In this document: one piece after another, positions 1 to 8,984 of the stretch
How the letters are laid out: the number at the start of each line of letters is the position of its first letter
Numbering within the stretch: the first letter of the stretch is position 1
Source: CAYNEI01 sp964396185
GTDB lineage: Archaea; Thermoplasmatota; SW-10-69-26
NCBI GenBank assembly: GCA_964396185.1
Contig: CAYNEI010000010.1
Coordinates: forward strand, 16,486 to 80,485
Length of the DNA: 64,000 nt
Direction of reading: 5' to 3'
The notes under the pieces: generated by a model
The model's database searches: none
Told to the model about the DNA's origin: nothing
Seen by the model: the letters and a program-made list of their open reading frames with translations, nothing else
Position numbers and translations under genes: made by a program

Positions 1-87
1 GAGCAGGGTAAGCGTGAGCAAGGCGGTCGTGAGCATGGCGCCGGCGCGAAGCGGCCGGTCGGTGGGATCGGTTCGGTTGGTTCGCAT
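1..87 (-). CDS. N-terminus of an exported or membrane protein (cut by window edge)
   Basis: An open frame reads leftward from an ATG at 87 and leaves the window after 29 residues. It has a polar, arginine-containing start followed by a hydrophobic run rich in Leu, Thr and Ala, as in a signal peptide or first membrane segment. A GAGAGG purine run lies about 8 nt before the ATG and could be a ribosome binding site. A TATA-like GTGTTATCTC on the same strand near 150-160 would give a leader of roughly 40 nt. Too little is visible to assign a family. Confidence 0.5.
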   Translation of the reverse strand, partial: MRTNRTDPTDRPLRAGAMLTTALLTLTLL

Positions 88-260
88 ATTACAGCCTCTC
101 GAACGGTGGGCGGGGCCTCCCCGCTTGGGCTGAGCAGCAGCACCCGGGAGATAACACCTTGCAGTGCTGTCGGCTGCCCCCGCAGCCAGATGCCTGCCCA
201 GCGAGAGCTGCCGGTCGCGTGATCCCCCGGTCGTCCCTCCAGGTTCGTCTGGGGTCCTGC

Positions 261-2015
261 TCACTCTGGCGGATCCTCGAGCCAGCCCTCCAGCTCGGTG
301 AGCTCGTACGCGGGGCCCGGGTCCTCGAGCAGCGGGAGGTGCAGGCGCGTCTGGCTGCCGGGGCCCGTGAGGATCGTGTGGACCACAGGCCGCTCAACAG
401 GCAGGATGCCGGTGCCCTCACAGCCACCCGCGGTCGGGTAGACGCAGCCCATATCACCTCCGAGCAACAGCAGCTCGGCGGTGTGGCCGGCCTGGACGAT
501 GTGGTCGCGTGGGTAGAAGTCGAGCTCGTAGACGACCGGCTGGCCGACGGGCACGTCCTCGCCTTGCTCCCAGCTCTCGCGGTGGCGCGCGTCCAGGTAA
601 GCGCGGCTGATCTCCTCCCCGCCGTCGGGCCCGATGTCCACGAGCACCGCGATCCAACGGGCCGTGGGTTGGTCGAGGGTCGCCTCCAGGGTGAGGCTTG
701 CTTGACCGGCCAGGTGGAGGGCCTCGTCGAGGGGCTCTGTGGCGAAGGCGACGCGCTCAGTGGTCAGGGGCCCCATGCCCGGGTTGCGGTCCTGGCCCGG
801 GATGCTCCGGTAGGTCGCTTCGCCACGCTCGGTGCCGCCGGCAGCGCCGTTGTCGACCGCGAGGAGCTGGTCGTCCTGGAGGATCCAGTCAGTCGCCTGG
901 GTGTTCTCGGAAGGCCAGTCGGCTTCCGTGCGGGCCTCGCCGGTGTTGGCTTGGACCGTCACCCTGGGCTCGTCGAGGATGCCGTTGTCGTAGCCGAGCA
1001 ACTCGTGATCGAACCATCGGTGGAGGTCCTCGCGCCACTCGTGGAAGCCTGGATGCTCGTGGTACCACTGGCCGAACCAGGCCTTGCGCTCGACATCAGC
1101 GGGGAGCGCGTCCCAGAAGTCGAGGAAGTGGTCGGTCTTCACGTTCTCATCAAGGAAGCCGTGGACGAGGAAGACGCTGGCCTGGATGTTCGAGGCGCCG
1201 GCGATGAGGTCGCGCTCCTGCCAGTAGGCGTCCTTGTCTCCGTCCAGCTCGGCAGCCTGGCTGAGGTGGACGACGTTGTCCGGGCAGCCGGTCTGGGCCT
1301 GGGTGAGAAGCCAGTCCGGACCTACGGACTCGGTGGATGGGCTGGCGTGGACCGCGAAGTAGGCGGGCGGGGTGAGCCGGTTGGACTCGTAGGGGGCGCC
1401 TGCCTTGTGGAGGTAGCGGTACCAGTCGCTCACGGCCGCGATGGGCACGATGGTGGTCAAGTGCTCGGGCGCGGTGATGGCGGCTGCGATCTGGCTCATG
1501 CCCACGTGGCTCTGGCCCAGCATGCCGACCTTGCCGTTGCTCCAGGGCTCGCTGGCCAGGGCCTCGACCATGTCGTGGCCGTCCTGTTGGTCCAGCTCGC
1601 CGCCGAAGTCCCAGCACCCGCCTGAGTCTCGGGTCCCGCGCATCTCGCCCAGGGCCACCGCGTACCCGCGGGGGACGAAGTACGGGATGTACCAGGTGGG
1701 TGCCTGCTCGGAGTCCTTGCGGTCCACCACGAAGGACCAGTAGGGGCTGAGCACCAGGATCGTGGGAAAGGTCGCGTTCTCCGGGGCATCTGCGGGCTTG
1801 TAGACGTCCACCCGGAGCTCGGTGTCATCCATGCTGGAGGTGATCCACTCCGTGGTCTGCTCGATGCCGTCGAACTGGACCGCAGACAGGGTGCCCGGGG
1901 GGGCCTCCGTCCCATCCGGTGCTCGAGCGGGGTCCAGGGCGTCATCGTCGCTGAGGCAACCAGCCAAGCCCGTGGTCAACAACGCAAGCGTCACAGCGAG
2001 GGTCCCAAGCCGCAT
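261..2015 (-). CDS. Secreted lipoprotein S15/CocE-type alpha/beta hydrolase
   Basis: A 584-residue serine hydrolase of the S15 (X-Pro dipeptidyl-peptidase/CocE) family, probably anchored outside the membrane. I chose the ATG at 2015 because it opens a signal peptide ending in the lipobox LAGC followed by an acidic linker; the open frame runs 29 codons further upstream with no such feature. The nucleophile Ser sits in GQSHVG, a likely Asp in FLDEN and a likely His in the WYHEHPGFHE stretch. The C-terminal third is a beta-rich jelly-roll-like domain, as usual in the family. A TATA-like AAAACGCTTT (complement of about 2040-2050) lies about 30 nt upstream of the ATG. The natural substrate is unknown; esters, amides or peptides are possible. 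A paralogue lies at 60827. Confidence 0.85.
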   Translation of the reverse strand: MRLGTLAVTLALLTTGLAGCLSDDDALDPARAPDGTEAPPGTLSAVQFDGIEQTTEWITSSMDDTELRVDVYKPADAPENATFPTILVLSPYWSFVVDRKDSEQAPTWYIPYFVPRGYAVALGEMRGTRDSGGCWDFGGELDQQDGHDMVEALASEPWSNGKVGMLGQSHVGMSQIAAAITAPEHLTTIVPIAAVSDWYRYLHKAGAPYESNRLTPPAYFAVHASPSTESVGPDWLLTQAQTGCPDNVVHLSQAAELDGDKDAYWQERDLIAGASNIQASVFLVHGFLDENVKTDHFLDFWDALPADVERKAWFGQWYHEHPGFHEWREDLHRWFDHELLGYDNGILDEPRVTVQANTGEARTEADWPSENTQATDWILQDDQLLAVDNGAAGGTERGEATYRSIPGQDRNPGMGPLTTERVAFATEPLDEALHLAGQASLTLEATLDQPTARWIAVLVDIGPDGGEEISRAYLDARHRESWEQGEDVPVGQPVVYELDFYPRDHIVQAGHTAELLLLGGDMGCVYPTAGGCEGTGILPVERPVVHTILTGPGSQTRLHLPLLEDPGPAYELTELEGWLEDPPE

Positions 2016-2124
2016 CAAGAGGGAGTGCCGCTGGGTGGGCAAAGCGTTTTCCCCCGGCTTGGGACGTATCGGGCCGGGCGGCGGTGGAGCCCGCCGGGCC
2101 ACCAGCGGTTTCGGTTAGGAAGAG

Positions 2125-2133
2125 CTTATATAG
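2125..2133 (+). promoter_or_regulatory. TATA box of the winged-helix gene at 2157
   Basis: CTTATATAG is centred about 28 nt upstream of the GTG at 2157. That is the archaeal TATA-to-start spacing, so the transcript probably starts at or next to the start codon. Confidence 0.6.
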
Positions 2134-2156
2134 TTTCCCCCTCATAATGAAAGAAA

Positions 2157-3182
2157 GTGGGAACTATTGATATACGAAACTTCATCCGCTTTCCTCTCGA
2201 CGGTTCGGATCTGCGCCTACTAGCGCTGGCTGCGGACGATGGGTTCCGTCTTCGGGATCTCGACTTCCTCCCCTCCTCTACGCTGCACCGTCGGGTTCGA
2301 CGCCTCCGAAGGCGCGGCATCCTAGAGCATTCAGGTGGGAAGCGGAACCGCGTCTTCTACGCCCGCCATCGTGACTTGGCCACCGCGGCGAGGGATGCCC
2401 TCCGTGAGAGGCCGCGCCTCTCCGACGAACTGACCACTCCAACCCATCTAGCCGTCCTCTCAGTCTTCCCACACCCCCATCAAGACCCTCCCGCGATCTC
2501 CCTCGTCGGCGTCTCCCCGCCCACGTGGCGACAGGCCGTGGAACATCTGAGATCCGGGAACATTCTGCTCAAGGAAGAAGGGACCTTCACAGTCAATCCA
2601 AGACTGGGCTCCCTCCACTGGTTGATAGACGAGTATCGGTCGTTGTACCTGGAGCCACCGTCCTCCGTTGCTCGGCAGCGTGCTATGGATGGGACCTCGG
2701 AGAGGCTTCCGGCCGAAATGAGCTACCGGCCGATCCACCAGCACGGCGTTGAGGTGGCCTGGCGGTTCGAGGACGTAGACCTCGGACCCGACGCACAGCC
2801 CGTGGGCCCGACCGCGGGGCTTCCCCCGTTCGAGACGATCGCGACGAGCGCCCAGTACGCCTACCATGGACCGCGGACCTTGGATGCCTGGGACCACGCG
2901 TTCCTCTACTGCCTTGCCGAGGCCAACCTGTGGCGTGATCGCGACCACAGGTCCACGATCCTCAAGGAGGTTCCACAACGGTCCCGTGCGTTGTTCGTGG
3001 CCGCGGCTAGCCACCGAGTGCTCCTGAACGCAGATTTCAGGGATCGGGCGAGCTTCTACGGTCTCGAGGCGCTCGTCGGAGAGGGCCAAGCAGTGATGAA
3101 CGATCCTGACCACCCCCTCCTACCGGAAGTTCAGCGCCTGAGGGACGAGTTCGGGGTCGAGGAGGGGACACTTGAGCACTAG
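2157..3182 (+). CDS. Winged-helix protein, first gene of a two-gene toxin-antitoxin-like pair
   Basis: A 341-residue protein of unrecognised family. Residues about 15-75 resemble a winged helix-turn-helix, with alternating hydrophobic helices and a very basic RRVRRLRRRG stretch followed by a GGKRNRVFY hairpin. The remainder is mixed alpha/beta with no membrane segment. The GTG at 2157 fits the TATA box upstream. The gene overlaps the following nucleotidyltransferase-like gene by 11 nt, so the two are probably translated together. A winged-helix protein coupled to a nucleotidyltransferase resembles AbiE-type or MNT-type toxin-antitoxin organisation, but I infer this from layout only. The base composition is slightly less GC-rich than its neighbours, compatible with transfer. 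Confidence 0.6.
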   Translation: MGTIDIRNFIRFPLDGSDLRLLALAADDGFRLRDLDFLPSSTLHRRVRRLRRRGILEHSGGKRNRVFYARHRDLATAARDALRERPRLSDELTTPTHLAVLSVFPHPHQDPPAISLVGVSPPTWRQAVEHLRSGNILLKEEGTFTVNPRLGSLHWLIDEYRSLYLEPPSSVARQRAMDGTSERLPAEMSYRPIHQHGVEVAWRFEDVDLGPDAQPVGPTAGLPPFETIATSAQYAYHGPRTLDAWDHAFLYCLAEANLWRDRDHRSTILKEVPQRSRALFVAAASHRVLLNADFRDRASFYGLEALVGEGQAVMNDPDHPLLPEVQRLRDEFGVEEGTLEH

Positions 3183-3810
3183 TCGGGTCGGACGGGCCAC
3201 CATCGAGTCCGAGCTCCGCCGTATCGGACCCTTCCTCCGTGAGCCCGCAACGCTCGTGCTCTTCGGTGGTTGCTGCATGAGTGCACGACGGATCAAAGAC
3301 ACAACGAAAGACGTGGATGCGGTCGTATACCACGAGAGATCTCTCCACGAGCTTCTGACTGACCTGGAGGAAGCCGGGTACGATTCTCCAGAGGTGGTTC
3401 TCCCAGGCGACCCGTTCGAGCATTGGATCGTGCTCGAGAACGCTGGCGTCATGCCGATCGAGCTCTTTCCTCCTCGGACCATCTTCCAACGCTTACGCTT
3501 CTCGGGCCGGATGCGGGACGCGACTGATCCCTGGTTTACCGAGGCCAACCTTGAGGTCAGGTTGGCAGACGCGTCCACTGTGTTCCTGCTCAAGAGTGTG
3601 ACCGGCCGATGGAGGGACACCCCAGAGCGGGACATCGAGGATCTGCAGAGTATGCTTGACCAGGGCCTCGTCGACTGGGCGCTCGTGGAACACGAGTGGA
3701 CCAGTCAGCTTGCCGAGGGCATGCCTGACGAGGCTGGGGCCATCGAGATGGCTCGGGAAGCGATGGGGTTGTTGGAGGCGAAGGGGTACGTTATCGAGTG
3801 GGAGCCATGA
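3172..3810 (+). CDS. Nucleotidyltransferase-like protein (DUF6036-like), partner of the upstream gene
   Basis: A 212-residue protein. Near the N-terminus it has VLFGGCCMSARR followed by KDTTKDVDAVVY, the pattern of a nucleotidyltransferase-fold domain (GG...S, then a T-x-D-x-D metal-binding signature). The Ser of the classical GGxS is not clearly present, so activity is uncertain. The most likely start is TTG at 3172, inside the end of the previous gene; I see no better start nearby. The coupled arrangement suggests one functional module, perhaps toxin-antitoxin or abortive infection. I cannot tell from sequence which partner would be toxic. Confidence 0.65.
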   Translation: MSTSRVGRATIESELRRIGPFLREPATLVLFGGCCMSARRIKDTTKDVDAVVYHERSLHELLTDLEEAGYDSPEVVLPGDPFEHWIVLENAGVMPIELFPPRTIFQRLRFSGRMRDATDPWFTEANLEVRLADASTVFLLKSVTGRWRDTPERDIEDLQSMLDQGLVDWALVEHEWTSQLAEGMPDEAGAIEMAREAMGLLEAKGYVIEWEP

Positions 3811-3844
3811 GCCGGCGATGACAGTGGCCCAACCGCGACGACAG

Positions 3845-4843
3845 TCATCGCCGGAAGACGTGGATGTGCCGGGTCAGCGACTTGTGCACGTACCAGTCGT
3901 GCCGGTCGATGAGCTCCAAGCTGGGTGGTGCGAGCTCGGCATCATCCGGGTCCGGGAGCACGATGACCACGCGGCCACCTGGCTCGACGACGCTGGTGGC
4001 TGCCCGGAAGAACCGCTCGTAGAGGGTGCGCACGTCCTCGCGGTGCGTGCTTGACGCGCGACCGTAGGGCGGGTCGGTGACCACGCCGTGCACGGGTGAG
4101 AGCTGGCTGGCCACCTCTTCGATGTCGCCGATGATCAGCTCTGCCTCGCCACCGAATGCGTCGAGGGCCGCGCGCGTGCCTTCGATCATGTCGGGCGCGA
4201 GGTCCGAGGCGATGGCCTCAGCGCCTGCCAGCGCCGCCTCCAGCACGAGTCCACCGGTCCCGCAGAAGGGATCCCAGACCCGCTCATCCGGGGCGAAGCC
4301 GGTGAGGTTGACCAGCGCCCGGGCCAGCCTTGGATGGAGCGAGATGGGGCTGAAATGGGGCCGGGCCTCGACATGGCGGGCCTCGAAGCTTGGCCGGTCG
4401 ATGCGCGCCAGCTCGGGGCCGATCCACGCCTGCTCGCCGAGCAGGACGCGCACCTCGACCTCGGGCGTATCGAGGTCCACTGTTGCCTGCTCGCTCAACA
4501 CCTTCCCGAGGCGCTGCTGGATCTGGATGGGGAGCTCGCGGGGTTGGCCTTCGATGAGGCGGCTGGCGCGCACGGCGAAGCTTCGGCCGCCGAGATCGAT
4601 ACCCGCTCCAGCCTCGGTGATGGCTCCCGGATCCACCGGCGCGGTCGCCGCGAGCTCGATGATGCGATGGGCCAGCCCCAGCCGTCCCCCGAGCCGCCCG
4701 ATACGTCCCGCTGGGAGCTCGGCCACGACCACCCGATCGTCCACCTGGGGCTCCACGGCGGCCCCCAGGGCCTCGAGGACCGCGGTCGCCTCGGCTCGCG
4801 GGAGGGTCGGGTGCTCGCCGCTGAGCTCGATGGCGATGCGCAC
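3845..4843 (-). CDS. trmG10: tRNA (guanine(10)-N2)-dimethyltransferase
   Basis: A 332-residue protein with the archaeal TrmG10/Trm11 layout: an N-terminal THUMP region (residues about 1-160) and a C-terminal Rossmann methyltransferase domain. The SAM-binding motif is DPFCGTGGLVLEA and the catalytic motif is TDPPYGRAS, as expected of an N2-guanine tRNA methyltransferase. The family methylates G10 of tRNA to m2G and m2,2G. The start is GTG at 4843. A TTAA-type TATA box (complement of about 4864-4873) lies about 26 nt upstream, so the mRNA is probably leaderless. It is divergent from nreA, the two starts being 75 bp apart. Confidence 0.92.
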   Translation of the reverse strand: MRIAIELSGEHPTLPRAEATAVLEALGAAVEPQVDDRVVVAELPAGRIGRLGGRLGLAHRIIELAATAPVDPGAITEAGAGIDLGGRSFAVRASRLIEGQPRELPIQIQQRLGKVLSEQATVDLDTPEVEVRVLLGEQAWIGPELARIDRPSFEARHVEARPHFSPISLHPRLARALVNLTGFAPDERVWDPFCGTGGLVLEAALAGAEAIASDLAPDMIEGTRAALDAFGGEAELIIGDIEEVASQLSPVHGVVTDPPYGRASSTHREDVRTLYERFFRAATSVVEPGGRVVIVLPDPDDAELAPPSLELIDRHDWYVHKSLTRHIHVFRR

Positions 4844-4863
4844 GGGCGCGCGATGGTTCCTGC

Positions 4864-4900
4864 CCGTTTAAGTTCGCCGACCCCAGCGTCGGACTCTTAT
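4864..4900. promoter_or_regulatory. Divergent promoter region between trmG10 and nreA
   Basis: On the minus strand, CTTAAAC near 4864-4873 is about 26 nt from the trmG10 GTG. On the plus strand, CTCTTATCC near 4894-4902 is about 20-24 nt from the nreA GTG at 4918. Both spacings fit leaderless archaeal transcription. Confidence 0.45.
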
Positions 4901-4917
4901 CCACGCGACCCGGTAGG

Positions 4918-6213
4918 GTGCGCGTGGATCCCTGCGCGAAGTGCCACCGCACGGTCAAACAGGTCGTCCAGGGCATGAGCCTGGACGCCCGGCGGGGGCG
5001 CGAGCGGTTCTGCGAGATCAACGGCTGCCCCCTGTTCGAGCGATGGACCGGGCTCATGAGCGCCACCGGGGTCAAGGGCCGCTCGGCCTTCGGCCCAAGC
5101 CCTCCAAGCGTCTTCGTCGGCCGGTTCGGCTACCCCAAGGTCAACCTGGGCCCGCTCATGACGCCAGGCGTGGTCGAGGACCCCCGCATGCTCGACGACC
5201 CGCCGGAGTGGACGAGCATGGAGCTGGGCGATGTGCTGGCCGTGCGCTCCGGGCTTCTCCGGGGCTCCACGTCGGTGGACGTCCACCAGGCCAGCTCGCT
5301 GGACCCATCCAGGGCCATGGAGACGACCCAAGAGCTCGCTCTCGCCGCGCGACCGGTGGACACCGAGCTGGAGTTCACCCGGGATGTCGACCTCCATTTC
5401 TCCCCCAACCCCGCCGGGTTCGCTGCTCCCACCGGGCCGCGCGTGGCCGTGCGACGCGCTGAACTCACCGAGAACCCCATGGTCCCCCGGCGCGTCGACC
5501 AGGTCGTAGGCGACACGGACGCCCGCGCGACCACGGGGGCCTGGGAGCTCTACGAGCGGGGGATCCCGAACTACCACGTCCAGCGGCTGCTCTCCGCTGG
5601 CCTGCTCGGCCACGCGAGAGACCGCAGGTTCGTGCCCACCCGGTGGAGCGTCACCGCCACGGACGACATGCTGGGCAAGCACCTGATCGATGCGCTGCGC
5701 AGCCGTCAAGCCATCACCAAGCCGCATCTCTACTTCCACGAACTCCATGGCAACCGGTTCCACGTGCTCCTCTGGCCCGGACCATGGAGCTTCGAGATGC
5801 TCGAGGCGTGGCTCGTACCCGAGCCCACCCCGCCCGGTCAGCGACCCAAGCGGACCCTCAAGGTGCTCGCCGATCGAGAGGGCTACGAGGGGCGCACCAG
5901 CTACGCCGACAACATCACGGGCGCCTACTACGCCGCTAGGCTCTCGGTGGCCGATCATCTGCGAGATCTGGGTCGCCAGGCCAAGGTCCTGGTCCTCCGC
6001 GAGATCACCGACGAGTACTACGCGCCGGCCGGCGTCTGGGTCATCCGCGAAGGTGTCCGGCTCGCGCTCGAAGCAGGCCCCCGCCACCCGGAGTCGTTCG
6101 AGGCCGCTTTGGCGCTGGCCCAGCAGGAATCCACCCTCTGCCAGGACTGGGGTGCCCGGTCGTGGCTCGTGGACCAGGAACGCCACCAACCGACGCTAGA
6201 TGCCTTCCTCTAG
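4918..6213 (+). CDS. nreA: Archaeal DNA repair protein NreA
   Basis: A 431-residue member of the Nre family (DUF650/DUF651). It begins with a four-cysteine zinc-finger-like region (CAKCH near residue 6, further Cys near residues 32 and 38). The conserved core includes the PSVFVGRFGYPKVNLGP segment, and SYADNITGAYYAAR lies further along. The last eight residues, QPTLDAFL, match a PCNA-interacting PIP box. In haloarchaea NreA works in repair of DNA damage together with PCNA. The start is GTG at 4918. It is transcribed away from trmG10 and ends 7 nt before the convergent beta-helix gene. Confidence 0.92.
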   Translation: MRVDPCAKCHRTVKQVVQGMSLDARRGRERFCEINGCPLFERWTGLMSATGVKGRSAFGPSPPSVFVGRFGYPKVNLGPLMTPGVVEDPRMLDDPPEWTSMELGDVLAVRSGLLRGSTSVDVHQASSLDPSRAMETTQELALAARPVDTELEFTRDVDLHFSPNPAGFAAPTGPRVAVRRAELTENPMVPRRVDQVVGDTDARATTGAWELYERGIPNYHVQRLLSAGLLGHARDRRFVPTRWSVTATDDMLGKHLIDALRSRQAITKPHLYFHELHGNRFHVLLWPGPWSFEMLEAWLVPEPTPPGQRPKRTLKVLADREGYEGRTSYADNITGAYYAARLSVADHLRDLGRQAKVLVLREITDEYYAPAGVWVIREGVRLALEAGPRHPESFEAALALAQQESTLCQDWGARSWLVDQERHQPTLDAFL

Positions 6214-6220
6214 GTGGGCC

Positions 6221-8908
6221 CTAGACCGGCGCGGAGGGCCCACCGCCCACCGTGGGCAGGAAGCCGCGCTGGGTGTGGGCTCGATCCGCCCAGTACGGGC
6301 TCACGATAGCGTGGTTCGAGATCACGTTCTGATCCCGGATGGCCTCGTTGTGGTAGCGGGGACCATCAGGGCCCCAGAAGTTCCCCGTGGCGTTCACGAC
6401 GGTGTTCACGCTGGCGCGGAGCCCGAACTCGGCGTTGGCCACGATGTTGCAGTCGTGGACGAAGAGCGGGTCGGCCTCGTCGTTGTCGCCGTCTGTGAGC
6501 TCTGGGATCCCTGGTGGGTTGACATCGATGTCGATGCGCGGGATGTCCACCTCGACCATGCCCTCGATCATGATGATCCCGTGAGCGTTGAAGCTCGCCT
6601 CGCACTCCGTGACCGTGAAGACGACGCCCGTGAAGTGGAGGCCGGCCTCACCGTTGAGGCTGTGGTTGCCGCCGTGCACTTGGCCGCGCCCGTGGGCCTC
6701 GATGCCGTCGCCCTCGTTGTGGAGGGTGACGACACCCTGGGCGTGGATGCGGCCGGTGGCCCGGATGCCGTCGTCACCGTTGTGGGAGGCGTTCCCGTCG
6801 TTGATGATCAAGCGGCCGCGGGCCTCGACGCCGACCTGGCCGTTGTGGCTGAAGTTGCCGCCGTGCACACCGATGCGGCCCTCGGCCTTCACGCCGACCT
6901 TGGCGTTGGCAGAGGCGTTCACATCCACGAGACTGGAGGATCCGCCGAGGATGAGGCCGACCTTGTTGTCGGCCACGACGTCGCCCTCGAACATCGCGCC
7001 GCCGCGGATCTCGACGCCGACCACGGCATGCCCCTTGATCCGGTTGTCGACGAAGATGCCGCCGGGGCAGGAGCTTGAGCAGAAGCCTGCGTCCACGATG
7101 CCGCGCACGTTGGCGAAGACCGTGTTGTTGACGAAGGTCGCGTTGGTGCGGCCTTCGAGATGAACGCCGGCCCACGTCTGGTTGCCGATGACGTTGGCGC
7201 GTACGGTGCCATGGAAGTTCACCAACACCATGCCCACCACGTTGGCCTCGACGGTGTTGTTCCCGACGATGACCTGGTGCTCGTGCTGGTTGAAGTCGCC
7301 GCGGAGGTGGAGGCCGGCCTGGACGGTGCCGGTCACTGTGTTCCCGAGGATCACACCGTTGGTGCCGGCGTGGAAGCGGATGCCGATGTCCACGTGGGCA
7401 ACGATGTTCGTGCGAACCGAGGCGAACCCACCGTCCACATCGAAGCAGATCGTCTCGGGCGGGTCGATCTCGATGTCGCACTCGTTGTCCTTGATGAAGA
7501 TCCGTGAGTCCACGGCCACGACGGCCCGTAGGTTGCTCTCGAACGTGTTGTTCTGGACGCGCACGAAGCTGGACGCCTGGACGCGGATCGCTGTGTCGGT
7601 GAACGCGAAGGTGTTGTTCTCGACCGTCACGTTGACCGAGTCGTAGATGACGACAGCGCCCTGGACCGTGGGCGTCCCGGTGTAGGTACCGTGGGTGGCA
7701 TCGATGTGCTGGCCCTCCAGCACGAGACCGCCCTCGCTGTAGAAGATGGTCTGCTCGCTGGGATCGATGGTTCCGTCCACGTTGAGCCCGTTGACGATGT
7801 TCCCGCTCATCAGCGGGATGGACTGCTTGGAGTTGTAGGGGATGGAGAAGCCGAACGTGTTGTTGGAGAGCTGGTTGTCGCGCAGGGTGATGATGGAGTT
7901 CTTGACCGCGATGCCCACCTCGTTGAGCTCGAGGACGTTGCCCTCCACCAGGCCCTCGCTGCGCGTGAGCTCGACGCCGGCTTGATCGTTGTTCGTGAAC
8001 CGGTTCTCGATGATGGTGACATCCGAGTCCTCGGACCCGAAGGCGCCGCGCCAGTTGTCCGTGATGTTGTTGCGCAGCATGGTGACGCTGGAGCGCAGGA
8101 ACCGCACGGCGTCGTCGCGCTGGTTGAAGACGACGTTGGATTCCATGTAGAGGGTGGCGTCTTCGACGATGATCCCTCCTTGGCCCTCGCGCACCTCGTT
8201 GTCGACGACCGTGGCCTTGGCGGAGTCTGCTACGAAGATGCCCCAGTTCTGGGCCAGGCGGATGACGTTGCCGCGGATCTCGGCGTTGGCCGCGCTGGCC
8301 AGCCGGATGCCATCGCCGGGGGAGACGATCTCGTTGTCCAGCACTTGGGCAGAGGCGCCGTTGAGCGTGATGCCCTTCTTGGTCTGTAGGATGAGGTTGG
8401 ATTGGATGACCGGTGAGCCGCCGTGGACCTCGATGCCCTTCTTCTTGACCCACCAGCCCCAGGCATGCTTGCCTTGGATGATGTTGTTCGCGACCTCGGC
8501 GCTTGCGTGCTCGAGGTCCACGCCGACGTTGGTGAACGTGATGGTGTTCCCGATGACGTCGCCTCGGTCCCCGACGTTCGTGAACTTGACCGGGGTGTCG
8601 CCCTCCAGGGTGTTGTCCCGGATCTCGAAGTGGTTGACCGAGATGTTGCGCGCCTCGATGGCCACGCCGGTCTCGTTCGTGATCCGCCAATCCGAGATGA
8701 TGTAGGGATCAGCTGAGGTCCCGGTCCCGGATCGCACGCACTCGCAGCCCGAGCCAGCGCCGGGGCTAGTGAAGTCAGCGCCCGTCTCCAGGAGGATCGG
8801 GTCGTGGGGATCGTCTGATCCCCCGGATCCCTCGAGCGAGAGCGCTCCCAGCGAGCTCGTGAGGGTGAGCAAGGCCAAAGCCACGGCTTGTCCGCGCACG
8901 ATCGACAC
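6221..8908 (-). CDS. Large secreted right-handed beta-helix protein (NosD/PbH1-like)
   Basis: An 895-residue exported protein. After an N-terminal signal peptide (MSIVRGQAVALALLTLTSS) nearly the whole chain is made of parallel beta-helix rungs, each of about 22-25 residues with repeated N-x-I/V and G-I patterns such as VIGNTITF, VVDNEVRE and LRDNQLSNN. The NATGNFWGPDGP motif near the C-terminus is typical of NosD-type repeat proteins. No C-terminal membrane anchor or sorting motif is evident, so it is probably secreted or held by partners. Beta-helix proteins of this type often bind or process polysaccharides; no catalytic centre can be named. The GTG start at 8908 lies 27 nt from a TATA box. 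Confidence 0.8.
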   Translation of the reverse strand: MSIVRGQAVALALLTLTSSLGALSLEGSGGSDDPHDPILLETGADFTSPGAGSGCECVRSGTGTSADPYIISDWRITNETGVAIEARNISVNHFEIRDNTLEGDTPVKFTNVGDRGDVIGNTITFTNVGVDLEHASAEVANNIIQGKHAWGWWVKKKGIEVHGGSPVIQSNLILQTKKGITLNGASAQVLDNEIVSPGDGIRLASAANAEIRGNVIRLAQNWGIFVADSAKATVVDNEVREGQGGIIVEDATLYMESNVVFNQRDDAVRFLRSSVTMLRNNITDNWRGAFGSEDSDVTIIENRFTNNDQAGVELTRSEGLVEGNVLELNEVGIAVKNSIITLRDNQLSNNTFGFSIPYNSKQSIPLMSGNIVNGLNVDGTIDPSEQTIFYSEGGLVLEGQHIDATHGTYTGTPTVQGAVVIYDSVNVTVENNTFAFTDTAIRVQASSFVRVQNNTFESNLRAVVAVDSRIFIKDNECDIEIDPPETICFDVDGGFASVRTNIVAHVDIGIRFHAGTNGVILGNTVTGTVQAGLHLRGDFNQHEHQVIVGNNTVEANVVGMVLVNFHGTVRANVIGNQTWAGVHLEGRTNATFVNNTVFANVRGIVDAGFCSSSCPGGIFVDNRIKGHAVVGVEIRGGAMFEGDVVADNKVGLILGGSSSLVDVNASANAKVGVKAEGRIGVHGGNFSHNGQVGVEARGRLIINDGNASHNGDDGIRATGRIHAQGVVTLHNEGDGIEAHGRGQVHGGNHSLNGEAGLHFTGVVFTVTECEASFNAHGIIMIEGMVEVDIPRIDIDVNPPGIPELTDGDNDEADPLFVHDCNIVANAEFGLRASVNTVVNATGNFWGPDGPRYHNEAIRDQNVISNHAIVSPYWADRAHTQRGFLPTVGGGPSAPV

Positions 8909-8930
8909 CTAACACCCGGTTCGCGCCAGC

Positions 8931-8938
8931 ATATAAAG
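8931..8938 (-). promoter_or_regulatory. TATA box of the beta-helix gene
   Basis: CTTTATAT on the minus strand is centred about 27 nt upstream of the GTG at 8908. It is one of the clearest TATA boxes in the window and implies a leaderless transcript. Confidence 0.7.
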
Positions 8939-8984
8939 AGGACTGTGTGACGCCGGGGGTGAGTTACACCGGCGCCCGCCAGGG

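Noticed and set aside
159..1625. 488-residue open frame on the plus strand opposite the first S15 hydrolase gene
   Set aside because: It is a GC-rich antisense frame with repetitive Val/Leu/Gly composition and no domain, while the minus strand encodes a clear hydrolase with lipobox and nucleophile motif.
4897..6189. 430-residue minus-strand frame across nreA
   Set aside because: It is the antisense shadow of nreA, which has zinc-finger, core and PIP motifs on the plus strand.
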